This document shows positions 33,647 to 45,486 of a stretch of DNA of 64,000 nt, piece by piece; the stretch's first letter is position 1, and the number at the start of each line of letters is the position of its first letter. This DNA comes from Streptomyces candidus (GTDB lineage: Bacteria; Actinomycetota; Actinomycetes; Streptomycetales; Streptomycetaceae): positions 248,001 through 312,000 of the forward strand of contig NZ_JACHEM010000003.1 of the NCBI RefSeq assembly GCF_014207445.1, written 5' to 3'. Under the pieces are notes generated by a model, which was not told the origin of the DNA, made no database searches, and was given only the letters and a program-made list of their open reading frames with translations. The position numbers and the translations under genes are program-made.

Positions 33647-34501
33647 CTACTCCTTCACTCCGAAGACCGGGATCAACGACTTGGGCAGTTCCTCGTTGCA
33701 CGAGAGCTGTGCCGACTTCGTCAGGGAGTCCGCCACGCACGTGTAGTAGTCCCGGTACACCATCTGCACCGTGAACGTCGCCGCCACGATCGCCAGCGCC
33801 AGGCCCGCCGTCACCAGTCCGCTCACCGCTGCCGTCGTCTGCTGCCTGGTGGAAACGGGCGGGGCGGCAGCGGTGGCGGGCGGGGAGGTGGCGGCGGCAG
33901 CCGTGCTCGCGGCCGGCTTGTCGCGGAGGGCGCTGATGCCCCAGTACAGCGCCAGCGACCCGAGCAGCAGCGCGATCTCCCGCTGGGTGAACACCGCGAA
34001 GAAGAACGCCCACATGCCCGCGAGCAGCGCGTAGCGTGCCCTGCGCTGGGTCGGGTCCGTCGGGTCCCAGCGCAGCCCGGCGCCGGGGCCGTTCCCGGTG
34101 CCGTCGGGTCCGCCCTGGCCGCGGCCAGTTCCGCCGTTGCCGCCGAAGCCTCCGTTGCCCCGCCCCGGCTGGCGGTTGCTCCACTGGCCCGCCCAGGGGG
34201 ACCGGGAGGAGGAGTCGTTGTCCGGGGTGTCGCCCTCGTCCTGCTTGCGGGGACGCCAGGGCTGATCCGGCCTGCCCTCGGGCGGCGGGGCGAACGGGTT
34301 GTCCTCGCGCGCGGAGGCTCCCGGCTCCTCCGTCTCGGAGGACGGGGACGAGGAGGACGACGGGCCCTCCCGGAGCAGCCTCCCATCGGCCGGCGGCACC
34401 GGGGATCCCGGCGACGTCGGCACGGCCGTCAGCGGCGGCTGCACCGGCAGCGGAGCGAACGGGTGGCGGAGAGCCGCGGTGCGGCGGCGTCGGTCCGTCA
34501 T
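33647..34501 (-). CDS. Membrane protein with disordered N-terminus, unknown
   Basis: A 284-residue protein. The first 165 residues are low-complexity (Ser, Pro, Gly, Asn; a GGFGGNGGTGRGQGG stretch) and should be cytoplasmic. Three hydrophobic helices follow (YALLAGMWAFFFAVFTQ, IALLLGSLALYWGISAL and LVTAGLALAIVAATFTVQMVY), then a short C-terminal tail with two Cys (YTCVADSL...LSCNEELP) probably outside. The ATG at 34501 is preferred over the upstream start at 34558. It lies divergent from purN in the DUF6350-purN neighbourhood. I do not assign a function. Confidence 0.75.
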   Translation of the reverse strand: MTDRRRRTAALRHPFAPLPVQPPLTAVPTSPGSPVPPADGRLLREGPSSSSSPSSETEEPGASAREDNPFAPPPEGRPDQPWRPRKQDEGDTPDNDSSSRSPWAGQWSNRQPGRGNGGFGGNGGTGRGQGGPDGTGNGPGAGLRWDPTDPTQRRARYALLAGMWAFFFAVFTQREIALLLGSLALYWGISALRDKPAASTAAAATSPPATAAAPPVSTRQQTTAAVSGLVTAGLALAIVAATFTVQMVYRDYYTCVADSLTKSAQLSCNEELPKSLIPVFGVKE

Positions 34502-34793
34502 CTGGTGAACGTCTTCCCCTCGGACCTCCGTCGGCTCCCGGAGCGTTGTGCTCCGCAATGCGGCAGGTCGTATGTCGTCTGGTTTCTCCGCGCCCTTCGT
34601 CGCCCGGGGCGCGGAACGGGACGGAGTCCTGCCCTGACGCTACCTCCCGCCCGCGCACCCGTCCCGTGGGGGCGGCCCGGTGTGCCGGTATCGTTGCCAG
34701 CGGTCGACGCCTTCGTAGGGTTCCCCGTATCGGGGGGTGCGAGTCGTTCGTACGACCACACAAACCGCACGAGCCGCGAGAAAGAGACCCGCC

Positions 34794-35471
34794 GTGGCCT
34801 CCCCGCCCCCCGCAGCATCCGCCCTCTCCTCGGTCCACCCACCGGCCGCCGGGCGTCCTGCCCGTGTCGTCGTCCTGGTCTCCGGTTCCGGTACGAACCT
34901 CCAAGCCCTGCTCGACGCCATCGCCGCGGACGAGGGGTACGGAGCGGAGATCGTCGCGGTCGGCGCCGACCGCGACGGCATCGCCGGCCTGGAACGGGCC
35001 GCGGACGCCGGGATCCCCGCGTTCGTCCGCCGGGTGAGGGACTACGGGACGAGGGAGGAGTGGGACGCGGCGCTGGCCGCCGCCACCGCCGCCTACGAGC
35101 CCGATCTCGTCGTCTCCGCGGGGTTCATGAAGATCGTGGGCAAGGAGTTCCTCGCCCGCTTCGGCGGCCGGCTGGTGAACACCCACCCCGCCCTGCTGCC
35201 CAGTTTTCCCGGTGCGCACGGTGTCCGTGACGCCCTCGCGTACGGCGCGAAGGTCACCGGGTGCACGGTCCACTTCGTCGACGACGGCGTCGACACCGGC
35301 CCGATCATCGCCCAGGGCGTGGTCGAGGTCCGCGAGGAGGACGACGAAGCCGCGCTCCATGAGCGCATCAAGGAAGTCGAGCGCACGCTGCTCGTCGAGG
35401 TCGTGGGGCGTCTCGCCCGCAACGGCTACCGCATAGAGGGACGAAAGGTTCATGTCGGTGAACTCCGCTAA
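34794..35471 (+). CDS. purN: Phosphoribosylglycinamide formyltransferase
   Basis: A 225-residue enzyme that formylates GAR to FGAR with 10-formyl-THF, the third step of purine synthesis. [18 protein letters not shown] is the phosphate-binding start; the catalytic Asn-His-Asp set is in [20 protein letters not shown] and [12 protein letters not shown]. The GTG at 34794 has GAGAAAGAG upstream. Its end overlaps purH by 20 bp, so the two are coupled. FolD, which makes the formyl donor, lies 2.5 kb downstream. Confidence 0.96.
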   Translation: MASPPPAASALSSVHPPAAGRPARVVVLVSGSGTNLQALLDAIAADEGYGAEIVAVGADRDGIAGLERAADAGIPAFVRRVRDYGTREEWDAALAAATAAYEPDLVVSAGFMKIVGKEFLARFGGRLVNTHPALLPSFPGAHGVRDALAYGAKVTGCTVHFVDDGVDTGPIIAQGVVEVREEDDEAALHERIKEVERTLLVEVVGRLARNGYRIEGRKVHVGELR

Positions 35472-37059
35472 CCCGGCCAACTCCAGCAACAAGAAGCCCA
35501 TCGAGCGGGCGCTGGTCAGCGTCTACGACAAGACCGGTCTTGAGGAGCTGGCCCAGGGCCTGCACGAGGCGGGCGTCGAGCTGGTGTCGACGGGCTCCAC
35601 CGCCGCGAAGATCGCCGCCACCGGCGTGCCGGTCACCAGGGTCGAGGAGCTCACCGGCTTCCCGGAGTGCCTGGACGGCCGGGTCAAGACCCTGCACCCC
35701 CGCGTGCACGCCGGCATCCTCGCCGACCTGCGGCTGGAGGACCACCAGCGGCAGCTGGCCGAGCTGGAGATCAAGCCCTTCGACCTGGTCGTGGTGAACC
35801 TCTACCCGTTCACGCAGACCGTCGCCTCGGGTGCCACCCCCGACGAGTGCGTCGAGCAGATCGACATCGGCGGCCCCTCCATGGTCCGCGCCGCCGCCAA
35901 GAACCACCCGTCGGTCGCGGTCGTCACCAGCCCCGAGCGGTACGCGGACGTCCTCGCGGCGGCCAAGGACGGCGGCTTCGACCTCGCCGCCCGCAAGCGC
36001 CTCGCGGGCGAGGCCTTCCAGCACACGGCCGCGTACGACGTGGCGGTGGCGGGATGGTTCGCCGACGGCTACGCGGCGCCCGACACGGAGTCCGGCAACG
36101 GCTCCGCCGCGGCCAGCTTCCCCGACTTCGTCGGGCGGACCTACACCCGCGAGAACGTCCTGCGCTACGGCGAGAACCCGCACCAGGGCGCCGCGCTCTA
36201 CGTCGACGGCACGGGCGGTCTCGCCCAGGCCGAGCAGCTGCACGGCAAGGAGATGTCGTACAACAACTTCACCGACACCGACGCCGCCCGCCGTGCCGCC
36301 TACGACCACGCCGAGCCCTGCGTGGCGATCATCAAGCACGCCAACCCGTGCGGCATCGCCATCGGTGACGACGTCGCCGAGGCCCACCGCAAGGCGCACG
36401 CCTGCGACCCGCTCTCGGCCTTCGGCGGTGTGATCGCCGTCAACCGCCCGGTCAGCGTCGCGATGGCGGAGCAGGTCGCGGAGATCTTCACCGAGGTCAT
36501 CGTCGCTCCGGGGTACGAGGACGGGGCCGTCGAGGTGCTGGCCCGCAAGAAGAACATCCGGGTACTGCGCTGCGACGGCGCCCCCTCGGCCGAGGTCGAG
36601 GTCAAGCCGATCGACGGCGGCGCCCTCCTCCAGGTCACCGACCGCCTCCAGGCCGAGGGCGACGACCCGGCGCACTGGACGCTGGCCACCGGCGAGGCCC
36701 TGTCCGCGGAGGAGCTGCGGGAACTGTCCTTCGCCTGGAAGGCCTCCCGCGCGGTCAAGTCCAACGCGATCCTGCTCGCCAGGGGCGGCGCGTCCGTCGG
36801 CGTCGGCATGGGCCAGGTCAACCGGGTCGACTCCGCGAAGCTGGCCGTCGAGCGGGCGGGCGAGGAGCGGGCGCGCGGCTCGTACGCCGCGTCCGACGCC
36901 TTCTTTCCGTTCCCGGACGGGCTGGAGATCCTGCTGGACGCGGGCGTCAAGGCCGTGGTCCAGCCCGGCGGTTCGGTCCGTGACGAGCTGGTCGTGGAGG
37001 CCGCGAAGAAGGCGGGCGTGACGATGTACTTCACCGGTACGCGTCACTTCTTCCACTAG
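35452..37059 (+). CDS. purH: Bifunctional AICAR transformylase / IMP cyclohydrolase
   Basis: A 535-residue bifunctional enzyme for the last two steps to IMP. The N-terminal cyclohydrolase (MGS-like) domain has [28 protein letters not shown] and [15 protein letters not shown]. The transformylase domain has [13 protein letters not shown], the catalytic Lys-His in [15 protein letters not shown] and ends [10 protein letters not shown]. The ATG overlaps purN by 20 bp and has a GAGGGACG Shine-Dalgarno. A perfect terminator follows. Confidence 0.97.
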   Translation: MSVNSANPANSSNKKPIERALVSVYDKTGLEELAQGLHEAGVELVSTGSTAAKIAATGVPVTRVEELTGFPECLDGRVKTLHPRVHAGILADLRLEDHQRQLAELEIKPFDLVVVNLYPFTQTVASGATPDECVEQIDIGGPSMVRAAAKNHPSVAVVTSPERYADVLAAAKDGGFDLAARKRLAGEAFQHTAAYDVAVAGWFADGYAAPDTESGNGSAAASFPDFVGRTYTRENVLRYGENPHQGAALYVDGTGGLAQAEQLHGKEMSYNNFTDTDAARRAAYDHAEPCVAIIKHANPCGIAIGDDVAEAHRKAHACDPLSAFGGVIAVNRPVSVAMAEQVAEIFTEVIVAPGYEDGAVEVLARKKNIRVLRCDGAPSAEVEVKPIDGGALLQVTDRLQAEGDDPAHWTLATGEALSAEELRELSFAWKASRAVKSNAILLARGGASVGVGMGQVNRVDSAKLAVERAGEERARGSYAASDAFFPFPDGLEILLDAGVKAVVQPGGSVRDELVVEAAKKAGVTMYFTGTRHFFH

Positions 37060-37084
37060 TACCTCGGCGGCGGCGCACGCGAAA

Positions 37085-37123
37085 GGCCGCCGGTACCCCG
37101 CGAGGAGCGGGGTACCGGCGGCC
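37085..37123. terminator. Terminator between purH and the convergent membrane-protein gene
   Basis: Bases 37085-37100 pair with 37108-37123, a perfect 16-bp stem with a seven-base loop; it can serve both strands. Confidence 0.85.
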
Positions 37124-37149
37124 TCCGTCGTGCCGGGTGCGGCGGTGGA

Positions 37150-37743
37150 TCAGCCGCGCGGGCGGTTGAACCAGGCGGCGCCGTCGGACTTGCCGACGAA
37201 CACGGCGATCAGGATCGCCATGACGGTGTGGGCCAGGCCGACGAGGATGAACGGGTAGATGCCGAGGATCGCGGTGATGATGCCGAACACCAGCGCCGTG
37301 ATGCGGATCCCGTTGCCGCCCTTGCCGAACTTCGCGCCGAGGACGATCGCCAGGACACCCCAGGCGAGCACGGCCACCGTGGCCGCCCACAGGGCACCGG
37401 TGGAGAAGTCGGCCAGCTGCTCGAACTGGACGTCCTTCTTGAGTTCCTCGGAGTTCTGGGCCGCGCTGATCGTGGCGGCGGACAGTGCGAACAGGATCGC
37501 GCCGATGACCTGGAGACCGCCGATGACGAAGAGCATCACGCGGGCGGCCTTCACCCCGCCGGGCATCTCCTGCGGGCCGCCGTAGCTGCCGTACGGGTCG
37601 GCGGGCTGGCCCTGCGGGTAGCCGTAACCCTGCTGCGGGACGCCCTGCGGGGCCTGCTGCGGGTAGCCGTAGCCGGGCTGGCCCTGCTGGGGCTGGCCGC
37701 CCTGGGGCTGGCCGTAGGGACTGTTGGGGTCGCCGAAGCTCAC
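37150..37743 (-). CDS. Membrane protein with Gln/Pro/Tyr/Gly-rich N-terminus
   Basis: A 197-residue protein from the GTG at 37743, which has a GGAGGAAT Shine-Dalgarno; the open frame up to 37890 lacks one. The first 65 residues are repeats of the type QPxxGYGYPQ, a low-complexity cytoplasmic tail common in actinobacterial membrane proteins. Four hydrophobic helices follow, two on each side of a soluble segment (NSEELKKDVQFEQLADFS). No family function is known to me. Confidence 0.8.
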   Translation of the reverse strand: MSFGDPNSPYGQPQGGQPQQGQPGYGYPQQAPQGVPQQGYGYPQGQPADPYGSYGGPQEMPGGVKAARVMLFVIGGLQVIGAILFALSAATISAAQNSEELKKDVQFEQLADFSTGALWAATVAVLAWGVLAIVLGAKFGKGGNGIRITALVFGIITAILGIYPFILVGLAHTVMAILIAVFVGKSDGAAWFNRPRG

Positions 37744-37959
37744 TAGCGATTCCTCCGTTGACGGTGCTGGGGACGGTGCGGGCCGAGCGGAGGAAGATAC
37801 GTGAGAACCAGCGGTGTGCCCCCCCTGCGTGCCGCGTGCTGCGCGCCACATCGTGGTATTACCGTCGGCTTTTTGTCCAGCCGGAAGCACTATGCGTTGT
37901 GTAAGTGCAATGTTCGACCGCCGCTGACGGCCGTGCGGAACCGGCGAATTGGAACCTCG

Positions 37960-37984
37960 CCCCCGTCTTCCGCGAAGATGGGGG
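37960..37984 (+). promoter_or_regulatory. Hairpin covering the folD ribosome-binding region
   Basis: Bases 37960-37970 pair with 37974-37984 (11 bp, one G-U) around a three-base loop, ending one base before the folD ATG. The 3' arm is GAAGATGGGGG, the only Shine-Dalgarno-like stretch, so it would be hidden. Alternatively GAAGAT is itself the -10 box and the mRNA is leaderless; then the hairpin would not be transcribed. Confidence 0.4.
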
Positions 37985-37985
37985 C

Positions 37986-38855
37986 ATGACTGCCCAGATT
38001 CTCGACGGCAAGGCCACCGCAGCCGCGATCAAGTCCGAACTCACCGGCCGCGTGGCGGCCCTGAAGAGCCGGGGAATCACTCCCGGGCTCGGCACCCTGC
38101 TTGTCGGCGACGACCCGGGCAGCAAGTGGTACGTGGCGGGCAAGCACCGCGACTGCGCCCAGGTCGGCATCGCGTCCATCCAGCGCGAACTGCCGGACAC
38201 CGCCTCCCAGGAGGAGATCGAGGCTGTCGTACGGGAACTCAACGAGGACCCCGCCTGCACCGGCTACATCGTCCAACTCCCGCTCCCCAAGGGCATCGAC
38301 ACCAACCGCGTCCTGGAACTCATGGACCCGGCCAAGGACGCCGACGGCCTGCACCCGATGAGCCTCGGCCGCCTGGTCATCGGTGAGACCGGCCCGCTGC
38401 CCTGCACCCCGTACGGCATCGTCCAGTTGCTCCGCCACCACGGCGTCGAGATCGCCGGCGCGCACGTGGTCGTCGTCGGCCGCGGCATCACCATCGGCCG
38501 CCCGATGCCGCTGGTGCTCACCCGCAAGTCGGAGAACGCGACCGTCACCCAGTGCCACACCGGCACCCGCGACCTCTCCCACCACCTGCGCCAGGCCGAC
38601 ATCATCGTGGCAGCCGCCGGTGTGCCGCACCTGATCAAGCCCGAGGACGTCAAGCCGGGCGCGGCCATCCTGGACGTCGGCGTGAGCCGCGACGAGAACG
38701 GCAAGATCGTCGGCGACGTGCACCCGGGCGTCACCGAGGTCGCCGGCTGGGTCGCTCCCAACCCGGGCGGCGTCGGCCCGATGACCCGCGCCCAGCTCCT
38801 CGTCAACGTCGTCGAGGCGGCCGAACGCGCCGCCGACGCCGCAGACGCGGGCTGA
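37986..38855 (+). CDS. folD: Methylene-THF dehydrogenase / methenyl-THF cyclohydrolase
   Basis: A 289-residue bifunctional folate enzyme that interconverts methylene-, methenyl- and 10-formyl-THF, the formyl donor for PurN and Pur[21 protein letters not shown] has the YxxxK catalytic Lys; [20 protein letters not shown] and [10 protein letters not shown] are family signatures; [13 protein letters not shown] starts the NADP Rossmann fold; [16 protein letters not shown] closes it. The ATG at 37986 is just after a hairpin. DUF3017 follows 13 bp later as an operon. Confidence 0.97.
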   Translation: MTAQILDGKATAAAIKSELTGRVAALKSRGITPGLGTLLVGDDPGSKWYVAGKHRDCAQVGIASIQRELPDTASQEEIEAVVRELNEDPACTGYIVQLPLPKGIDTNRVLELMDPAKDADGLHPMSLGRLVIGETGPLPCTPYGIVQLLRHHGVEIAGAHVVVVGRGITIGRPMPLVLTRKSENATVTQCHTGTRDLSHHLRQADIIVAAAGVPHLIKPEDVKPGAAILDVGVSRDENGKIVGDVHPGVTEVAGWVAPNPGGVGPMTRAQLLVNVVEAAERAADAADAG

Positions 38856-38868
38856 GGGGCCACCCCCG

Positions 38869-39573
38869 ATGCCCGGCAAGGCAGACGACCGCGGCGCGCG
38901 CGGCACCGAACCGGAAGCGACCGGGCCGACGGCCGCGGCCGACACGGCGGGCGCGGCCGAGGTGACGGCCACCACCGGAGCGACCGCCGGGACCGGCGCC
39001 GCGGAGGCGACCGGAGCGACCGCCGGGACCGAGCAGAGCGACGCGAACCGGAGGGCCGGGGCGAGCGCTGTTCCCGCCGGCTCCGGTGCGTTCGAGGTGC
39101 CGGACGAGGCGGACGCGGTCGACGGAGTCGACGGGGCCAAGGGCGTCGTCAGCGCTCCCGGCCCCGACGGGCCCGTGCGCACCACCCGCCGCTTTCCCCT
39201 GTTCACCCGGGACACCGCCCGCCCCGAGGGCGGCGGGCGGGCCGCGCCGCGCGACGCCCCGGCGCCCGCCCGCCAGTGGCCGCTGATCGCCGTCCTCGGC
39301 ATGACGGCGCTCGGGCTGCTGCTCGTCGCGGTGGACGCGTTCGGGATCGGATTCCGGCTGGGCACGGTGCTGGTGGGGGTCGCGCTGCTCACCGGTGCGG
39401 TACTGCGCTGGTTCCTGCCGTCGGTGGGCATGCTCGCGGTCCGCTCCCGCTTCACCGACATCGTGACCTACGGAGCGCTGGGCCTGACGATCACGCTGCT
39501 GGCGATGATGGCGCAGCCCAACGGGCTGAAGATCCCCATCCTGGAGTCGGTGGTCCGCTTCACGGTGCGCTGA
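38869..39573 (+). CDS. DUF3017 membrane protein
   Basis: A 234-residue protein: about 135 residues of Ala/Thr/Gly/Asp-rich tail, then three hydrophobic helices (PLIAVLGMTALGLLLVAVDAF, GTVLVGVALLTGAVLRWFL and IVTYGALGLTITLLAMMA). The conserved part is the helices. DUF3017 proteins follow folD in many actinobacteria, as here with a 13-bp gap. The tail contains short repeats (GATAGT). Function is unknown. Confidence 0.85.
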   Translation: MPGKADDRGARGTEPEATGPTAAADTAGAAEVTATTGATAGTGAAEATGATAGTEQSDANRRAGASAVPAGSGAFEVPDEADAVDGVDGAKGVVSAPGPDGPVRTTRRFPLFTRDTARPEGGGRAAPRDAPAPARQWPLIAVLGMTALGLLLVAVDAFGIGFRLGTVLVGVALLTGAVLRWFLPSVGMLAVRSRFTDIVTYGALGLTITLLAMMAQPNGLKIPILESVVRFTVR

Positions 39574-39581
39574 GCACGCGC

Positions 39582-39655
39582 CGCGGGGAACGGCCGTTCC
39601 CCGCGAAAGGCCGGTGGCCGGTTCCTTCCCGTTCCGCGGGGAGGAACCGGCCACC
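39582..39655 (+). terminator. Two hairpins ending the folD-DUF3017 operon
   Basis: Bases 39582-39605 are a perfect 24-bp palindrome (12-bp arms). Bases 39613-39625 pair perfectly with 39643-39655 (13 bp). Together they make a strong double terminator. Confidence 0.8.
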
Positions 39656-40206
39656 GTCATGTACGGGCCCACGCCGCGGCGCCCGCGCCCGGTGTGGGGG
39701 ATGCCACAGACGGGGCGGTGGCGCGCAGTTGCACGCCGTCAGGTAGGACCCGGGAAACCATGTGGCCGGGGGTGCCGCGGAGCGTTCGAACGAAAGATCC
39801 GCGGGCAGAAGTGGAGGGAACCGTTCCGGTATTGGACGTCGTCTTGGTGTCCGGCCGGAGCCTGGCGTTCCACTGCGGAACACCGCAAGAAACATGTTTC
39901 ACGCGAAGGCATCGAAAGGTGGACTTGTAGTGACATGAGGGATGCCGGGAGGCAGAGGGCAGGGCTACGGCAATCCGCACACAGCATCGGTGGGACACTG
40001 GTTCAGGCGATCGGGACGAGAGGCGCGCAACGGCGTGCGCCGGTGTTCCGATCCGCTCCCGTGCGCTCCCACCCCAGGAACTGACATCCTGGCTTCGCGC
40101 ATCCCTCTGGGTAGCCAGGTTTCCCCAGGTTCTCGGGGACACGGGCAGGGGGCAGGGAAAGAGCGCGGGGCACATCAGGAACGTACGGGGGGACAAGGGG
40201 GAAGCA
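39656..40206 (+). other. 551-bp region without a supported gene, upstream of the XRE-DUF2690 gene
   Basis: No frame has both good codon use and a ribosome site; a plus-strand frame at 39694-39930 was rejected. The region is less GC-rich than its surroundings near 39820-39960. It holds the palindrome GAAACATGTTTC (39889-39900) and an inverted repeat CCTGGCT/AGCCAGG near 40088-40120. GGGGGAAGCA just before 40207 is the Shine-Dalgarno of the next gene. Confidence 0.5.
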
Positions 40207-42988
<2,782 letters not shown>

Positions 42989-43045
42989 CGCAGGATCTAC
43001 GCGTATCGCTGTGCGTGCTCGGCCTGATCCGAGACAGAACCCAAT

Positions 43046-43080
43046 AAAGCCCCCCGGCGGTCCTACCGCCGGGGGGCTTT
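43046..43080 (+). terminator. Strong intrinsic terminator of mdh
   Basis: Bases 43046-43061 pair perfectly with 43065-43080 (16 bp, three-base loop). The stem starts with AAA and ends with TTT, giving the best T-tract in the window. It lies 183 bp after mdh, beyond the duplicated 3' end. Confidence 0.9.
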
Positions 43081-43131
43081 GTGTGCGCCAGAGTGTTGTG
43101 CTCCTGCTGTGGAATGTAGTACTTCTTATAC

Positions 43132-43383
43132 ATGAGCGAGCAGGTGCACAACAGAATGGCTGTCGTGAGAGCCGAGCGGAAGGTGTCGCGGCAGGCTCTC
43201 GCCGAGGCGGTGGGCGTCCACTACCAGACCATCGGCTACATCGAGCGCGGGCAGTACAACCCGAGCCTCGATCTCGCCCTGAAGGTCGCCGCGTTCTTCG
43301 AGCTGCCGGTGGAGGCGCTGTTCTCCCTGGAGCCGTTCGGCCCGCTCACGCAGGAGATCTACGGGAGGAAGGCACAGCCATGA
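43132..43383 (+). CDS. Small XRE-family transcriptional regulator
   Basis: An 83-residue protein that is almost only an HTH domain: NRMAVVRAERKVSRQALAEA, VGVHYQTIGYIERGQYNPSL, then LKVAAFFELPVEALFSLEPF. It is the short Cro-like type often paired with a membrane protein. The promoter region is AT-rich (TAGTAC at 43117-43122, TTATAC at 43126-43131) and the ATG has no Shine-Dalgarno, so translation may be leaderless or nearly so. Its stop overlaps the next start (ATGA), so the pair is one operon. Confidence 0.9.
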   Translation: MSEQVHNRMAVVRAERKVSRQALAEAVGVHYQTIGYIERGQYNPSLDLALKVAAFFELPVEALFSLEPFGPLTQEIYGRKAQP

Positions 43384-43937
43384 ACTCGACCGCCGACAAG
43401 ACCGAGTTGACGGGATACGACCGGCGCATGCGGGCGCTGATGAACGATCCGCGGGGACGCGTCCTGCACGCGACGAAGGGCCGTCGCCGGGCCGCTGTCG
43501 CCGCGAGCGTGGGTCTCACCGCCGCGGCGGTGACCCTCGTCGCGCGGATGTTCACGTACGACGAGCTGTGGGCCGCCTTCGCCCTCCTCCCCGTTCTCCT
43601 CCTCTGGTGCCTGGCCACCGGAGCGCTCAACAGTGCCACCCGGGGCCTGTTCGAGCTGCGCGTCCGGGCCCTGGACGAACGTCAGCTTCTGGAGCGCGAG
43701 CGGGCCCGCAGTGCGGCGCACATGATGACCGGGGCGCTCATCTTCGGCGCGGCGGTCGGCCTGTGGGTGAGTACGGTCCTCGGCGACGGTCACCTCACGC
43801 GCGCGTACGTCGCGCCGCTGCTCGCCGGTGTCTTCGTCCTCCACTGGATGATGCCGCTGTGGATCGCGGGCCTCCTCGCGCAGGACGCCCCGGCGGACGA
43901 CTCCGCCGACGACGGCGAGGGCCCTTCTTACGGCTGA
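43380..43937 (+). CDS. Membrane protein partner of the XRE regulator
   Basis: A 185-residue protein with a hydrophilic N-terminus (YDRRMRALMNDPRGRVLHAT) and four hydrophobic helices in two pairs, separated by the charged stretch ELRVRALDERQLLERERARS. The tail is acidic. It starts within the stop of the XRE gene, which suggests a linked role, for example control of the regulator by the membrane protein. I know no function for the family. Confidence 0.8.
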   Translation: MNSTADKTELTGYDRRMRALMNDPRGRVLHATKGRRRAAVAASVGLTAAAVTLVARMFTYDELWAAFALLPVLLLWCLATGALNSATRGLFELRVRALDERQLLERERARSAAHMMTGALIFGAAVGLWVSTVLGDGHLTRAYVAPLLAGVFVLHWMMPLWIAGLLAQDAPADDSADDGEGPSYG

Positions 43938-44025
43938 ATCCCCACGACCTGTTCCGGTCGGCTGCCCGGGACCTACCATGTCCCCTTGCCGGTACAGGAG
44001 TTCAAGCGGCGGAGGGGGACGGGCC

Positions 44026-44814
44026 ATGGCGCAGGCCGACGACCCGGCGCGCGCGGTTCGGGACGGGGCGGGAGCGGGGGAGGGGGACGGCGGGCAACCC
44101 CTGTATGCGCGCTCCCCGTTCAGCGCGGCGAAGCCGCGAGGACGGTTCCGGTTCCGCTTCACGCCGCCCAACGTCCTCCTCGTGGTGCTCGGGCTCCTGG
44201 TCGGAGTCGGCACGGGGTGGATCGTCCAGGACCCCGTTGCCGCTCCGGCCACGCCGTCGCCTGCCCCGCCCGCGGCGCGGCAGGCCGCGCCGCTGGCGCC
44301 GAAGCCCCGGCCTCCGGTCAAGGCCCCATCGGAGAAGGTGACTTCGCGGCTGCCCGGGGCGTCCGGGACCCCCGTACTTCCTCCCGACTCCGCCGTGATC
44401 CGGGACCCCTCCGGTGTCACCCTCGCCGTTCCCGTCGGCTGGCGGCGCGAGGTGGCGGGCTCCGTGCACTACCGGTCGTCCGACTCCCCGCACTCCCGCT
44501 TCCTCCGGTTCTGGCCGCTCGCCGGGACCCGGACGAGTGCGACCCGTGCGCTGCGGGTCACCGTCGCGTCCCACCGGCAACGGCCCGGCTACGAGCTGCA
44601 CGCCCTGCACCCCACCACCCGCGGCTCGGCCGAGCTCGTCCACTCGTACGACAGCCCGCGGACCGGGCAGCGGCTGACGCTCGTCCAACGGGTGTTCCCG
44701 ACCACCGACGGCCGGCGCCACGTCCTCGCGGTGGCCGGGCCCGCCGCCGAGTGGCCCCGCCAGCGGACCGTCCTGGAAACGGCCCTGCGGCACTTCGCCC
44801 CCGGCGAGGAGTGA
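44026..44814 (+). CDS. Single-pass membrane protein, unknown
   Basis: A 262-residue protein: an acidic/Gly-rich tail, a basic stretch, one helix (NVLLVVLGLLVGVGTGWIV at about 60-80), a Pro/Ala-rich linker and an extracytoplasmic domain of about 125 residues (GVTLAVPVGWRREVAGSVHY onward) that looks like the beta-rich domain attached to many actinobacterial kinases and lipoproteins. The ATG at 44026 has GGAGGGGGAC upstream; the in-frame ATG at 43978 does not. Stand-alone; function unknown. Confidence 0.75.
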   Translation: MAQADDPARAVRDGAGAGEGDGGQPLYARSPFSAAKPRGRFRFRFTPPNVLLVVLGLLVGVGTGWIVQDPVAAPATPSPAPPAARQAAPLAPKPRPPVKAPSEKVTSRLPGASGTPVLPPDSAVIRDPSGVTLAVPVGWRREVAGSVHYRSSDSPHSRFLRFWPLAGTRTSATRALRVTVASHRQRPGYELHALHPTTRGSAELVHSYDSPRTGQRLTLVQRVFPTTDGRRHVLAVAGPAAEWPRQRTVLETALRHFAPGEE

Positions 44815-44849
44815 CCCGCAGCACCCCCGGATCTCGGCGCTTCCGCCCG

Positions 44850-44920
44850 GGGCCCTGGAAACTCCGGGCCCTGGAAACTCCGGGCCTTTGGAGCTCCGAC
44901 CCCTCCGAGCTCCGACCCTT
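44850..44920. repeat. Short tandem repeats in an intergenic region
   Basis: GGGCCCTGGAAACTCC occurs twice in tandem (44850-44865 and 44866-44881), followed by two copies of GAGCTCCGACCC. They could fold or slip in replication; no function is evident. Confidence 0.6.
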
Positions 44921-44995
44921 GCACGCGTGAGCGTTCCGGCGGCCTCATATCTTGATCAAGTTCACCCGCGAACATCCCGCGCCCGGAGGCACCCC

Positions 44996-45346
44996 ATGCC
45001 CGAACTGTTCCGCAGCAAGCCCGACACCCTGGTCGTCGCTCTGAGCGACCGCGAGGAGATCCTCGGCGAACTCCGCCGCGCCCTCGCGTCCGCCGACGAC
45101 GCCGAGCGCCCCGGCCTCGGCCGCGCCATCGCTCTCGTGGAAGCGGTCCCGTCCCGTTCGGAGGCCGAACTGCGCGGCCTGTGGGCCCGGGAGCGCATCG
45201 CATCCACGGGCTTTCCCCTGGCGGACCTCAAGCCCGACTCGATCGCCGCCGTCCGGGCCCTGCGCAAGGCCGAGCCCGGCCTGCGGCTCGTGCAGGCGCT
45301 GGCCCTCACCAAGCTCGCGGCCGCCCCGGACGCACAGCAAGCCTGA
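44996..45346 (+). CDS. Small conserved protein, unknown (116 aa)
   Basis: A 116-residue soluble protein, helical and without Cys, from the ATG at 44996, which has a GGAGG Shine-Dalgarno. It starts MPELFRSKPDTLVVALSDRE and contains two regular amphipathic stretches (ILGELRRALASADDAERPGL and SIAAVRALRKAEPGLRLVQA). The second looks like the ribosomal-L7/L12-C-terminal-like motif (KxxPGLRLxxALALT) seen in many Streptomyces short proteins; this is a weak match. Function unknown. Confidence 0.7.
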   Translation: MPELFRSKPDTLVVALSDREEILGELRRALASADDAERPGLGRAIALVEAVPSRSEAELRGLWARERIASTGFPLADLKPDSIAAVRALRKAEPGLRLVQALALTKLAAAPDAQQA

Positions 45347-45440
45347 TCGGGTCTTATGTCCGGCCTGTAAGTGACTCATGGCACTTTCGGCCACGTATTC
45401 GGCATGCTTTCGGCCCGCCGGGGGAGGGGTCCCGCCGCCA

Positions 45441-45458
45441 GTTCCACCGGTGTGGAAC
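45441..45458. promoter_or_regulatory. 18-bp perfect palindrome before the betaine operon
   Basis: GTTCCACCGGTGTGGAAC is a perfect 18-bp palindrome ending 28 bp before the betB start codon. Its size and place fit an operator for a dimeric repressor (TetR-, GntR- or LacI-like). No regulator gene is adjacent to the operon. Confidence 0.5.
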
Positions 45459-45486
45459 AAAACGGGAAACGGAAGGCGAAAACGAC

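Noticed and set aside
39895-39910. Degenerate parS-like sequence (TGTTTCACG followed by CGAAGGC)
   Set aside because: Only 12 of 16 positions match the ParB site, the second half is broken, and no ori-proximal genes are nearby.
39694-39930. 79-codon ORF in the gap before the XRE-DUF2690 gene
   Set aside because: No Shine-Dalgarno, atypical codon use and no recognisable protein features.
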